This document shows, in pieces, positions 25,174 through 32,909 of a stretch of 64,000 bases of DNA (position 1 is the first letter of the stretch; each line of letters starts with the position of its first letter). The notes under the pieces were generated by a model. That model did no database searches. It was not told the origin of the DNA and saw only the letters and a program-made list of their open reading frames with translations. The stretch is from positions 496,001 to 560,000 of the forward strand of contig NZ_QKRA01000001.1 of the NCBI RefSeq assembly GCF_003362755.1, read 5' to 3'. Both the position numbers and the translations under genes were made by a program. The DNA is from Marinomonas piezotolerans. Lineage in GTDB: Bacteria; Pseudomonadota; Gammaproteobacteria; Pseudomonadales; Marinomonadaceae.

Positions 25174-26109
25174 ATGGCAGGAATGTTAGACGCGGTTGAC
25201 CAAAGAACACAATTGGTAGGTGAGAACCGCCTAGAATTATTGATGTTCCGTCTTGGCGGAATGCAGATGTTCGCAATTAACGTGTTCAAAGTTCAAGAAG
25301 TAGTCCAGTTACCCCGAATGAGCCTAATGCCTCATAGACATCATTCTGTCGCGGGAGTAACGCATTTTCGCGGTCGCACGATACCTGTAATAGATTTATC
25401 TGAATCTATTGGATTGCGTCCTATAAACCGTGACGAATCCTGTAATCTAATCGTTACCGAATATAACAACTCAGTTCAAGGTTTTATGGTGGGTGAGGTC
25501 GATCGCATCATCAATATGAACTGGAGTGAAATATTGCCACCTCCTGATGGTGCAGGGCGTCAACACTATTTAACCGCCATCACTCGTGTTAATGAGCGCA
25601 TGGTCGAAATAATCGATGTTGAAAAAGTATTGGCTGAAATCACACCATACGACACTCGTATTTCAGACGATGTTATTGATCAAGATATCTTATCGCTTGC
25701 CTCAGGTTTAGAAGTACTCGTTGTAGATGATTCATCTGTCGGTCTAGCTCAATGTAAGTCAACGCTCGACCACCTCGGCATCACTGTACACTCAGCAACG
25801 GATGGCAAACGAGGGTTAGATTTACTTAAAAGCTGGGCCTCCGCCGGTGATGACGTACCTAATCGTTTATTGATGCTTATAACCGATGCTGAAATGCCGG
25901 AAATGGATGGGTACCGCTTAACACGCGAGATAAGAGAAGATCCTCGGCTAAAAGATCTTTATATCGTTCTACATACATCACTAAGTGGTAGCTTTAATAA
26001 AGCAATGGTTCAAAAAGTTGGGTGTGATGATTTCTTATCGAAATTCCAACCAGACAAATTAGCCACGGTTATCCAAGATCGTATTCGAAGTGTGATGTCG
26101 AAAGAATAG
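25174..26109 (+). CDS. cheV: Chemotaxis coupling protein CheV (CheW + receiver)
   Basis: A 311-residue protein. The N-terminal CheW-like domain (about 15-160) couples receptors to CheA. The C-terminal receiver domain (about 185-308) has the acidic pair (VVDDSS) and the phospho-aspartate at about 238 in LLMLITDAEMPEMDG. CheV proteins adjust receptor-kinase coupling. A GGAG site precedes ATG 25174. No other chemotaxis genes flank it, so it is a stand-alone cheV acting on arrays encoded elsewhere. A membrane-protein gene follows after 18 bases. Confidence 0.94.
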   Translation: MAGMLDAVDQRTQLVGENRLELLMFRLGGMQMFAINVFKVQEVVQLPRMSLMPHRHHSVAGVTHFRGRTIPVIDLSESIGLRPINRDESCNLIVTEYNNSVQGFMVGEVDRIINMNWSEILPPPDGAGRQHYLTAITRVNERMVEIIDVEKVLAEITPYDTRISDDVIDQDILSLASGLEVLVVDDSSVGLAQCKSTLDHLGITVHSATDGKRGLDLLKSWASAGDDVPNRLLMLITDAEMPEMDGYRLTREIREDPRLKDLYIVLHTSLSGSFNKAMVQKVGCDDFLSKFQPDKLATVIQDRIRSVMSKE

Positions 26110-26127
26110 TCTGTAACGACCCACTAA

Positions 26128-26856
26128 ATGATGTTAACCGCGATATATGTCTTACTCGTGTTCTTTTGTATTGGGCTATTACAAAAGAAGCTACCTTTAG
26201 ACCCCATGCTAATTGCGATACCCGGTGTCTTAATTGTTCCGGGCAGTATTGATATATTGCTGTCAGTGTTCATCAGCATACTTCCAGCTTGTGTCTATTT
26301 AGCGCTTTGGGTGATAGTTTGCCAAAAAAGCACCCTTCAGATTGAGTTGATCACTCGTTATGCTGCAGGAGCGGGGCTAGGTGGTTTCATTGGTCTTCAG
26401 ATTCTTAGCTTTCAACTATCCACGACCTTCTTCGTATCTGCGTTGTGTCTTTTAACACTCTTGTCCGTAGTGTGCCAAAGTTTAAATATTTCACTTCAGA
26501 GGATCTTTACCAACCGTTTAGCACTCATCTTTGGCGTCGCTCTTGGGACGGCTCAAGTCACATGTTTATCGTCAGGAAGAGCACTAACAGGTAATCCTAT
26601 TTCAACTACACAAGCCACAAGTTCAGTTATTTGGCTTGTAACAATGATTGGCATCTTGGTCGGTTGGCTAGCATTGCCTCAAGCTGGTCCACTAAAATGG
26701 GATTGGCCAATTTTGATCTCTTCATTGGTTGGTTTGACTGTTGGCCTACTAGTTAGTTTAAAAATCAAAGTACAGGAATTTGAATCCGCCATACTGTATT
26801 GGGTCGTAATCAGTATGTGCGTATCCGCATGGCTACATTTCTGGATTACTTACTAA
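26128..26856 (+). CDS. Polytopic inner-membrane protein, possibly TauE/SafE-like
   Basis: A 242-residue protein that is almost entirely hydrophobic, with about seven or eight membrane segments. The second half carries GRALTGNPISTTQATSSVIW, which faintly resembles the repeat motif of the TauE/SafE anion-exporter family, but the glycine-rich first repeat is weak. Sulfur-compound or other anion export is therefore only a guess. The start at ATG 26128 has no Shine-Dalgarno, and an adjacent ATG at 26131 is equally possible. It lies between cheV and hemH with no visible functional link. Confidence 0.65.
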   Translation: MMLTAIYVLLVFFCIGLLQKKLPLDPMLIAIPGVLIVPGSIDILLSVFISILPACVYLALWVIVCQKSTLQIELITRYAAGAGLGGFIGLQILSFQLSTTFFVSALCLLTLLSVVCQSLNISLQRIFTNRLALIFGVALGTAQVTCLSSGRALTGNPISTTQATSSVIWLVTMIGILVGWLALPQAGPLKWDWPILISSLVGLTVGLLVSLKIKVQEFESAILYWVVISMCVSAWLHFWITY

Positions 26857-26877
26857 AAATTTTGAGAAACCCTCCTT

Positions 26878-27873
26878 ATGAAACACGTTAATAAGCCCAT
26901 TGGTGTACTAATGATGAACCTTGGGACACCCGAAGCACCGACTCCTGTCGCAGTAAGGCGATACCTTAAAGAGTTTCTCTCTGACTCACGAGTAGTGGAT
27001 CTGAACCCCATTTTATGGAAACCCATTCTCAATGGCATCATATTAAACATCAGGCCTCGCAAAGTCGCAAAAGTGTATCAGCAGGTTTGGATGGATGGCG
27101 GTTCACCCCTGTTGGTACTTGGAAATCGCTTAAGAGATCGTCTGCGCGAACGACTCTCCACCTCTGAGAAGCATCGTTTTATAGTCGAAATGGCCATGAC
27201 ATATGGCACACCTAATGTTGAGACGGCTGCGAAAGCGTTTCGCCAACAAGGCGTTGAGCATATCGTTGTATTGCCGATGTACCCGCAGTTTTCAGCAACC
27301 ACCACAGCCGCTGCATACGACCGCTTAATGGCTTCACTCAAAAGATGTCCTCATTGGCCGGCTATCAATTTGCTCCAAGATTATGCAGATCATGAACTGT
27401 ACGTTGATGCTCTAACGAGTCATATTGAGGCTCAGTGGCAAAAACAAGGTGAAAAGCGGCATTTAGTCTTTTCATATCATGGAATACCAAAGCGTTATGT
27501 TACGCAAGGTGATCCATATAAAGCTCGTTGTGAAGCAACAACAGCAGCAGTGGTTTCTAAGTTAGGTTTAACCCTCGAAGAGTACACGCATGTATACCAG
27601 TCTCGTTTTGGTCGAGAGGAATGGCTTAAGCCATACGCTGACGTGACACTGAAAAGTATGCCAAGCAAAGGAATTAAAGCGATTAATGTAATCAGTCCTG
27701 CGTTTGCGATAGACTGCATAGAGACGCTGGAAGAAATTAGCATAGAACTTCATGATGAATTTAAAGAGGCGGGGGGCGAACTGTTTGACTACATACCAGC
27801 CTTAAACGATTCGGATCGTCATGTTGATCTATACGAGCGGCTAGTACTCGATAACATTAAAAATTGGATGTGA
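26878..27873 (+). CDS. hemH: Ferrochelatase
   Basis: HemH inserts Fe2+ into protoporphyrin IX, the last step of haem synthesis. The 331-residue protein has the N-terminal VLMMNLGTPEAP, the catalytic histidine in FSYHGIPKRYVTQGD, and the TYQSRFG-like segment HVYQSRFGREEWLKPYAD, followed by a C-terminal IETLEEI acidic stretch that completes the active site. It is probably associated with the inner face of the membrane. No iron-sulfur cysteine set is seen at the C-terminus. A HAD gene follows after 4 bases. Confidence 0.96.
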   Translation: MKHVNKPIGVLMMNLGTPEAPTPVAVRRYLKEFLSDSRVVDLNPILWKPILNGIILNIRPRKVAKVYQQVWMDGGSPLLVLGNRLRDRLRERLSTSEKHRFIVEMAMTYGTPNVETAAKAFRQQGVEHIVVLPMYPQFSATTTAAAYDRLMASLKRCPHWPAINLLQDYADHELYVDALTSHIEAQWQKQGEKRHLVFSYHGIPKRYVTQGDPYKARCEATTAAVVSKLGLTLEEYTHVYQSRFGREEWLKPYADVTLKSMPSKGIKAINVISPAFAIDCIETLEEISIELHDEFKEAGGELFDYIPALNDSDRHVDLYERLVLDNIKNWM

Positions 27874-27877
27874 CGCT

Positions 27878-28600
27878 TTGCTAAAAACACCTATTACAAC
27901 CATAGCATTTGACGCCGATGATACGCTTTGGCGCAACGAAGATTTCTTTCAGACCACGCAACAGAGCTTCGTCAATTTGCTGTCAGCCTACCATTCTAAA
28001 GAATATATCCTTGAACACCTTAATTCTGTTCAAGTTAGAAACCTTGCAAACTTTGGCTATGGAATCAAAGGTTTCACTCTATCGATGATCGAAACGGCGA
28101 TAGAGCTAACTGACGGTCGTATATCGGGTTATGAAATACATCAAATCATTAAACTTGCAAAAGAGATGCTATCTTCTCCTGTCGATGTTTTACCTGGTAT
28201 CGAAGCACTGCTTAAATCACTAAAAGGGCGGTGTCAGCTAATGGTAATAACCAAAGGCGACCTCTTAGATCAGGAAGGTAAAATTGCTCGCTCTGGGTTG
28301 AGCCGATACTTTGATTTCTATGAAGTAGTCAGCAAAAAGGATAGAGCCACCTATGAAAATCTTTTTCAGCGTCTACAAATATCGCTATCTGATGTTCTTA
28401 TGATTGGTAATTCAGTTCGTTCAGACATACTGCCAATTCTAGATGCTGGTGGCCATGCCTTACACGTTCCATACCATACGACATGGTCACATGAGGAAGT
28501 CCAAGATCATGAACTAACTGACTACCCTCAGATTTCCAGGGTGGATGATGCCACCCAAATACAGCAGTGGCTTGAGAGCAATATACAACTTAGTGAATAA
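27878..28600 (+). CDS. HAD-family hydrolase, function unknown
   Basis: A 240-residue phosphatase-like protein of the haloacid dehalogenase superfamily. Motif I is FDADDTLW, motif II is VITKGD, and motif IV is MIGNSVRSDILP; the cap domain lies between I and II. The start codon appears to be TTG at 27878, four bases after the hemH stop, because no ATG fits the N-terminal motif spacing. A weak ribosome site supports only modest translation. The substrate cannot be named. Linkage with hemH may be simple cotranscription. Confidence 0.85.
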   Translation: MLKTPITTIAFDADDTLWRNEDFFQTTQQSFVNLLSAYHSKEYILEHLNSVQVRNLANFGYGIKGFTLSMIETAIELTDGRISGYEIHQIIKLAKEMLSSPVDVLPGIEALLKSLKGRCQLMVITKGDLLDQEGKIARSGLSRYFDFYEVVSKKDRATYENLFQRLQISLSDVLMIGNSVRSDILPILDAGGHALHVPYHTTWSHEEVQDHELTDYPQISRVDDATQIQQWLESNIQLSE

Positions 28601-28611
28601 GAGAAATGCAT

Positions 28612-28917
28612 ATGAAGCACATAAAAATAGTTTTTTTGGCGATATTCGTCGCCGCTGCAATACCTGCAAATGCAAATGAAACAATCGACTCTGTTCGTAC
28701 GACTGCCACGGATGCAGCGGATAAGACTCGAGAAGTCGCGGGTGAAGTATTAGAGAAATCCAAGGAAGCTGGGAGCAAAATCTGGGACAAAATGAAGGAG
28801 GTAGGCAGTTCAGCCGCGGAGGCGACACGTGATGGTGTTGATAAATTGCGCAGTTATACTGATGAGACTCCTTGCGATGTGAATACTGAAGATTGCCCCA
28901 CTGAGCAAAGCAAGTAA
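28612..28917 (+). CDS. Small secreted amphipathic helical protein, LEA-like
   Basis: A 101-residue protein with a signal peptide (MKHIKIVFLAIFVAAAIPANA). The mature part repeats short Ala-, Glu- and Lys-rich stretches such as TTATDAADKTREVAGEVLEKSKEAGSK, resembling LEA or apolipoprotein-like amphipathic repeats. The end is acidic with two cysteines (PCDVNTEDC) that could form a disulfide. I use ATG 28612 because an AGAGA site is 7 bases upstream; ATG 28606 is possible. A periplasmic location is likely. Function is unknown; membrane or desiccation protection is speculation. Confidence 0.7.
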   Translation: MKHIKIVFLAIFVAAAIPANANETIDSVRTTATDAADKTREVAGEVLEKSKEAGSKIWDKMKEVGSSAAEATRDGVDKLRSYTDETPCDVNTEDCPTEQSK

Positions 28918-28924
28918 TCACCTA

Positions 28925-29437
28925 ATGTCTGATCGTGATGATGATTTCCAAAGCACTAATGATCATTGGGAAAAAGAGTTTTTAACTCAGGACTCAAGCT
29001 ACATTGGTGTGCCTGGAAAACGCTATAGATGTCCGAAATGCAGCGGATTATTACTATCAAAGAAAGGAAAAAATGGCGCATTTTGGGGGTGTGAGAATTA
29101 CCCGTCGTGTGACTACACTGCGAACGACGAAGAAGGGCGGCCAGTCAGAGCAAAAAAATATTTTTGTCCAGTATGCAACTCACCTCTAAAACGAAAGAGC
29201 TACAAGGGTAATACATTTTGGGGTTGCGTAAACTACCCTGAATGCAAAGTTACCTTAGAAGACGTGGAGGGGCGCCCCGCATCAACAAAAAAATACCCGT
29301 GTAGGGCTTGTGGTCATTACTTGATTCGTAAAAAAGGCCCCAAAGGCTATTTTTGGGGCTGCATTAAATACCCAGAGTGCCGTCACTCTTTAGACGACTA
29401 CAATGGTCTCCCCGTTCCTCGTAAAACACGACGGTAA
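28925..29437 (+). CDS. Triple C4 zinc-finger protein (topoisomerase I C-terminal type)
   Basis: A 170-residue protein with three repeats of the C4 zinc finger found at the C-terminus of bacterial topoisomerase I. Each repeat reads C-P-x-C or C-R-A-C, then about 18 residues later W-G-C-x-x-Y-P-x-C: CPKCSG...WGCENYPSC, CPVCNS...WGCVNYPEC, CRACGH...WGCIKYPEC. All twelve metal cysteines are present. The spacing is regular, with EGRP linkers. Single-strand DNA or RNA binding is likely. It resembles stand-alone YrdD-like proteins. It lies 7 bases after the small secreted protein, and converges with yfcH. Confidence 0.88.
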   Translation: MSDRDDDFQSTNDHWEKEFLTQDSSYIGVPGKRYRCPKCSGLLLSKKGKNGAFWGCENYPSCDYTANDEEGRPVRAKKYFCPVCNSPLKRKSYKGNTFWGCVNYPECKVTLEDVEGRPASTKKYPCRACGHYLIRKKGPKGYFWGCIKYPECRHSLDDYNGLPVPRKTRR

Positions 29438-29448
29438 CAATTTTGAAT

Positions 29449-30306
29449 TTAACTCAGTGAGTTAAGTGCGTCACTCAGTTTACTGTACCGAAATTCAAAT
29501 CCAAGATCGCTTAATGCCTTCGGCAGAACTTGTTGCCCCTTTGTTACAAGCCCCCCCATTTCTCCGAAAGCCAACTCTAGCGCAAATGCTGGGGTTTTCA
29601 ATAGATGAGGCCGATTATAGGATTTGGCAAGCGCTCTAGAGAATTGCTCTTGCGTAACAATTTCAGGCGATACTAAATTAATCGAGCCTTGGTAACGTTC
29701 ATCTTTTAAAGCATGCTCTATAAAACAGCATACATCTTCAATGTGAATCCAAGGAAAGAACTGCTTACCATTACCAATCTTGCTGCCTAACCCCATTTTA
29801 TACGGTAGCTTCATCTTATCGAGAACACCACCATTACCAAGAACAACACCTAAACGAAAGATAACTGTTCGTGCGGCCATCGCAGTCAGGGCTTCCTGCT
29901 CCCACATCGCACACAACTCATGCGTGAATCCATCATTCGGTGGCGTATCTTCACAAAAACGTTGTTCAGAATCAAAGCCGTAGTAGCCCACAGCGGACGC
30001 GTTAAGCCAAATAGGAGGAACCTCTTGCAGTGCTGATTTCAAATGTCTTGTAAACGCCACCCGACTGTCGATTAGCTCTTTTTTCCGGCGGTGGGTCCAG
30101 CGTTTAGCGCCAATATTTGCACCTGCTAGGTTGATTACAGCGTCGAACGTATGGCGATTCAAATCATCCAATTTGATGTTTGTTACGTATGACGAGGTAG
30201 ACCTATTTTTGTGAACCAATCCGTAAACATCATGGCCTGCAGCAACAAGCTTTGGTATTAAGGTTGTGGCAACAAATCCACTCGCACCAGTAAGCAAGAT
30301 TTTCAT
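29449..30306 (-). CDS. yfcH: NAD-dependent epimerase-like protein YfcH (TIGR01777)
   Basis: A 285-residue atypical short-chain dehydrogenase. The Rossmann loop is GASGFVATTLIPKL (about 7-20), and the VINLAGANIGAKRWTHRRKK segment and the YYGFD motif are hallmarks of the TIGR01777 family. Its substrate is not known. An AAAAGGAC site precedes ATG 30306. It is convergent with the zinc-finger gene 12 bases away, and the stop codon sits in a 17-base palindrome (29449-29465). Confidence 0.9.
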   Translation of the reverse strand: MKILLTGASGFVATTLIPKLVAAGHDVYGLVHKNRSTSSYVTNIKLDDLNRHTFDAVINLAGANIGAKRWTHRRKKELIDSRVAFTRHLKSALQEVPPIWLNASAVGYYGFDSEQRFCEDTPPNDGFTHELCAMWEQEALTAMAARTVIFRLGVVLGNGGVLDKMKLPYKMGLGSKIGNGKQFFPWIHIEDVCCFIEHALKDERYQGSINLVSPEIVTQEQFSRALAKSYNRPHLLKTPAFALELAFGEMGGLVTKGQQVLPKALSDLGFEFRYSKLSDALNSLS

Positions 30307-30450
30307 TCAGAGTCCTTTTGAGGATATTTATAAGGATATACGACACATCGGTATTCGTTAGATCACCCTCATCAATTTGTTTCGAGCCTAAGCCCTTCTT
30401 TTTAGAGGGTTTAATCTATAAAATGTACCCATTATTAATAAGGTAGTCCC

Positions 30451-30828
30451 ATGCAACTTAACCAATACGATCACATTATTCTACTTGCTCACGGTAGCAG
30501 CGACGCAAATTGGAAGCGACCGTTTGAGAGCCTGTTAGCCAACGTGACTGGTGATGTATCAAAAGATAAGGTAAGTTTGGCATATATGGAATTGTGCTCA
30601 CCCAGTATCGAAGATATTTTAAACACGCTTCCAACTGATAAGAAAAACATAGCTGTTTACCCACTGTTTTTTGCCAAAGGTAGACATTTACGCGTCGACG
30701 TACCAAAACAGTTGGAAACTCTAACTAACCAATACCGCACTCTGACATTGCTTGAACCTATCGGTGACAACCCTGAAGTTGTTCAAGCAATGGAAGGTGC
30801 GATCATATCTAAGCTGACACCGAGTTAG
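30451..30828 (+). CDS. cbiX: Short CbiX-type sirohydrochlorin chelatase
   Basis: A 125-residue single-domain class II chelatase, the CbiX short form. The two metal-binding histidines are in LLAHGSSD near the N-terminus and in PLFFAKGRHLRVDVP. Such proteins insert Co2+ or Fe2+ into sirohydrochlorin, or act as small dimeric chelatases. No cobalamin or sirohaem genes flank it, so the metal is not settled. An AAGGTAG site precedes ATG 30451. It lies 44 bases upstream of mksF with no terminator between. Confidence 0.88.
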   Translation: MQLNQYDHIILLAHGSSDANWKRPFESLLANVTGDVSKDKVSLAYMELCSPSIEDILNTLPTDKKNIAVYPLFFAKGRHLRVDVPKQLETLTNQYRTLTLLEPIGDNPEVVQAMEGAIISKLTPS

Positions 30829-30872
30829 TTTTCTCGACGCCAGCGTAGTGCAATTGAATGGACTGATTCTGA

Positions 30873-32258
30873 ATGTTATTCACCCATTTGCCTGATGAGA
30901 TCTTTCAAGCGCTGTCAGGCTCCAACAAGGTTTTGGTTGAGGCCGTTTTATTTGATCTAGCGGATGTCTTTTACGACCACGCGGAAGATCCAATAAAAGA
31001 GAAATCAGCCATTATAGAGTCCATTGAGGACACCCTTCATAAGCTAGACACATTGGCATGGCACGATGATGTAAAGGAAACTTTCGACTCTCCAAAAACA
31101 ATACATGAGTATGCACTCCGTATATATCACCGATTGGTTAATACGGGGTGGCTTGTAGAAGAGCAGGAGCTCTATCGTGTCAGTGTTTTGATGACGCCCC
31201 AAGTTTCTATGCTACTGCGCTCGCTGGTAGAGATCAGTCGCCACGGGAAGCGCAATTATGGTGCAACTGTTCTTAGTATTTTGAGTAACTTGGAGTCGGT
31301 CGCTAATCACCCTCAAGAGCGAGGAGTGACATTAAGTCAATCAGCAGAAGCGTCTAGGGAGTTTTCCGCCCACCTCAATCAGATATTGCTCGGTATTCGA
31401 TCGCTTCAACGAGACTTGTTTGCAAATCGAAATCCCAAAGAAATCGTTGCAGGTTTTTTCGATCTTTTTGTAGAAGGCATCCTGATAGCAGACTACAAAA
31501 CCATTAAAACAAGCAATAACCCGTTTCGTTTTCGACGCCAAATTTTGGAACTCGCACAAGGCTTTCTATCTGAGCCATCGACTGCCGGAAAAATAGCGCA
31601 GTGTTACGCAGATCAACAGCTCATCTCGGTTGATGATGCGCTGGCGGCGGTAGAGAAAGACTGTCGAGATATTATTCAAACCTTCTCAACGATAGAGCAG
31701 CGCCTAGAACGCATCGATGAATACCGCTATCGCTTAGAAAAACGCGCCGCCGATACCGCTCGCTACATGGATTCCTCACGCCCTGGGCTGGCTAATAAAA
31801 TTGCGGGAATCATTAGCGATGTTGCAAAATTTGATGCGGTTCCGCGATTAAAACAAGTGGTAGGAAACAAGATCGTAGGGGTGGAATCAGCAGCACAACC
31901 AGCAAAACGTCGAGAACCGCCTGCACCTCGAATTATCACTCAAGCAGAGGTTTCCCAAGACGCAATTGCTATTCGTGATCGGCAACGCCGATTCCATGAA
32001 GCACGTCAAGTGAGTGCCGCCAAGTTGCAAGGGTATTTAGACCGTCAGTTATCAGAAAAACCTTCGATGCATATTCTTGATTTTACGATCGAGTCCGTAG
32101 AGGATTTCGTATGTTTTGACCACCTGCGCTACATTGGCTCGCTTGGGGTTAATGCTAAACGAATCGAGAAGACCTTTGATGTCGTGTTTACAGATCAATA
32201 TATAAATGTCCGTGAATTCGTTGAATGTCGCGAATTTAATGTAGTGCGCAGGAGCTAA
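30873..32258 (+). CDS. mksF: Condensin kleisin subunit MksF (MukF / JetA-like)
   Basis: A 461-residue kleisin of the MukF/MksF/JetA family. The start LFTHLPDEIFQALSG and the adjacent helical winged-helix-like region resemble MksF and Wadjet JetA, and a long helical central part leads to a C-terminal domain (about 385-461) suited to binding the MksB head. The basic, proline-rich linker RREPPAPR (about 349-356) may be flexible. It is first in mksF-mksE-mksB; mksE starts 4 bases after its stop. As in MukF, it should bridge the SMC heads. Identity rests on operon order and length, because kleisins diverge fast. Confidence 0.82.
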   Translation: MLFTHLPDEIFQALSGSNKVLVEAVLFDLADVFYDHAEDPIKEKSAIIESIEDTLHKLDTLAWHDDVKETFDSPKTIHEYALRIYHRLVNTGWLVEEQELYRVSVLMTPQVSMLLRSLVEISRHGKRNYGATVLSILSNLESVANHPQERGVTLSQSAEASREFSAHLNQILLGIRSLQRDLFANRNPKEIVAGFFDLFVEGILIADYKTIKTSNNPFRFRRQILELAQGFLSEPSTAGKIAQCYADQQLISVDDALAAVEKDCRDIIQTFSTIEQRLERIDEYRYRLEKRAADTARYMDSSRPGLANKIAGIISDVAKFDAVPRLKQVVGNKIVGVESAAQPAKRREPPAPRIITQAEVSQDAIAIRDRQRRFHEARQVSAAKLQGYLDRQLSEKPSMHILDFTIESVEDFVCFDHLRYIGSLGVNAKRIEKTFDVVFTDQYINVREFVECREFNVVRRS

Positions 32259-32262
32259 ACCA

Positions 32263-32901
32263 ATGTTAAGAGAATTAAAACGGGTATCCGAAGAGTCAGG
32301 AAAAGACCCGCAAGAGTTTCAGCAAACTGCGAACTATTTGTTAGCCAATCAATTTGTAAGTGCGTTTAAGCACGGTCAACGCCGTCACTTTTTATTAGTC
32401 GAAATGTACCAGCAGTACTTCTCAAATATATTCGATGCGCTAGGAATGAAATTATACGTCAACGAAAATGAACGCTTAGCTGGAGTACTGCCCGTTGAGC
32501 GGGAAGCGTTTGTGCGACTTAAAACCGATGAGACATTGTTTCTTCTTGTTCTTCGTCAAATTTACGAAGAAAAAATCGAAAATTTCGAAGTAGATAATGG
32601 CTTTGTCGCAACCAACAGCGTGACAATCCTAGAACGGTATGTGCAATTGGTTAAACGTGAAATACCGACCGAAACTCGATTCAAAGAAATACTCAGTTTA
32701 TTTAGTAAGCACGGCGTCATTATTCGAGGTAAAGCCTACGAAGAAGACTCGAAGAACCTAATGATTAACATCACGCCTGTTATACGGCTGATCGTAACAG
32801 AAGCCTATCTACGACAACTTGAATCGTTTAACGGTGTTGACCCAGAAGACGATGATGTAACAGATGAAGATATAAATGAATCTGGCGTAGAGGCACAATA
32901 G
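32263..32901 (+). CDS. mksE: Condensin accessory subunit MksE (MukE / JetB-like)
   Basis: A 212-residue KITE-type protein. The size, a helical then winged-helix arrangement, and the acidic C-terminal tail (DPEDDDVTDEDINE) fit MukE, MksE and JetB. Typical KITE proteins dimerise and bind the kleisin. It starts behind an AGGAG site in the mksF end, and mksB starts 8 bases after its stop. No catalytic motif is expected. The alternative is a generic DUF4194-like protein, the Wadjet JetB family, which is structurally the same class. Confidence 0.82.
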   Translation: MLRELKRVSEESGKDPQEFQQTANYLLANQFVSAFKHGQRRHFLLVEMYQQYFSNIFDALGMKLYVNENERLAGVLPVEREAFVRLKTDETLFLLVLRQIYEEKIENFEVDNGFVATNSVTILERYVQLVKREIPTETRFKEILSLFSKHGVIIRGKAYEEDSKNLMINITPVIRLIVTEAYLRQLESFNGVDPEDDDVTDEDINESGVEAQ

Positions 32902-32909
32902 AGGCGATT

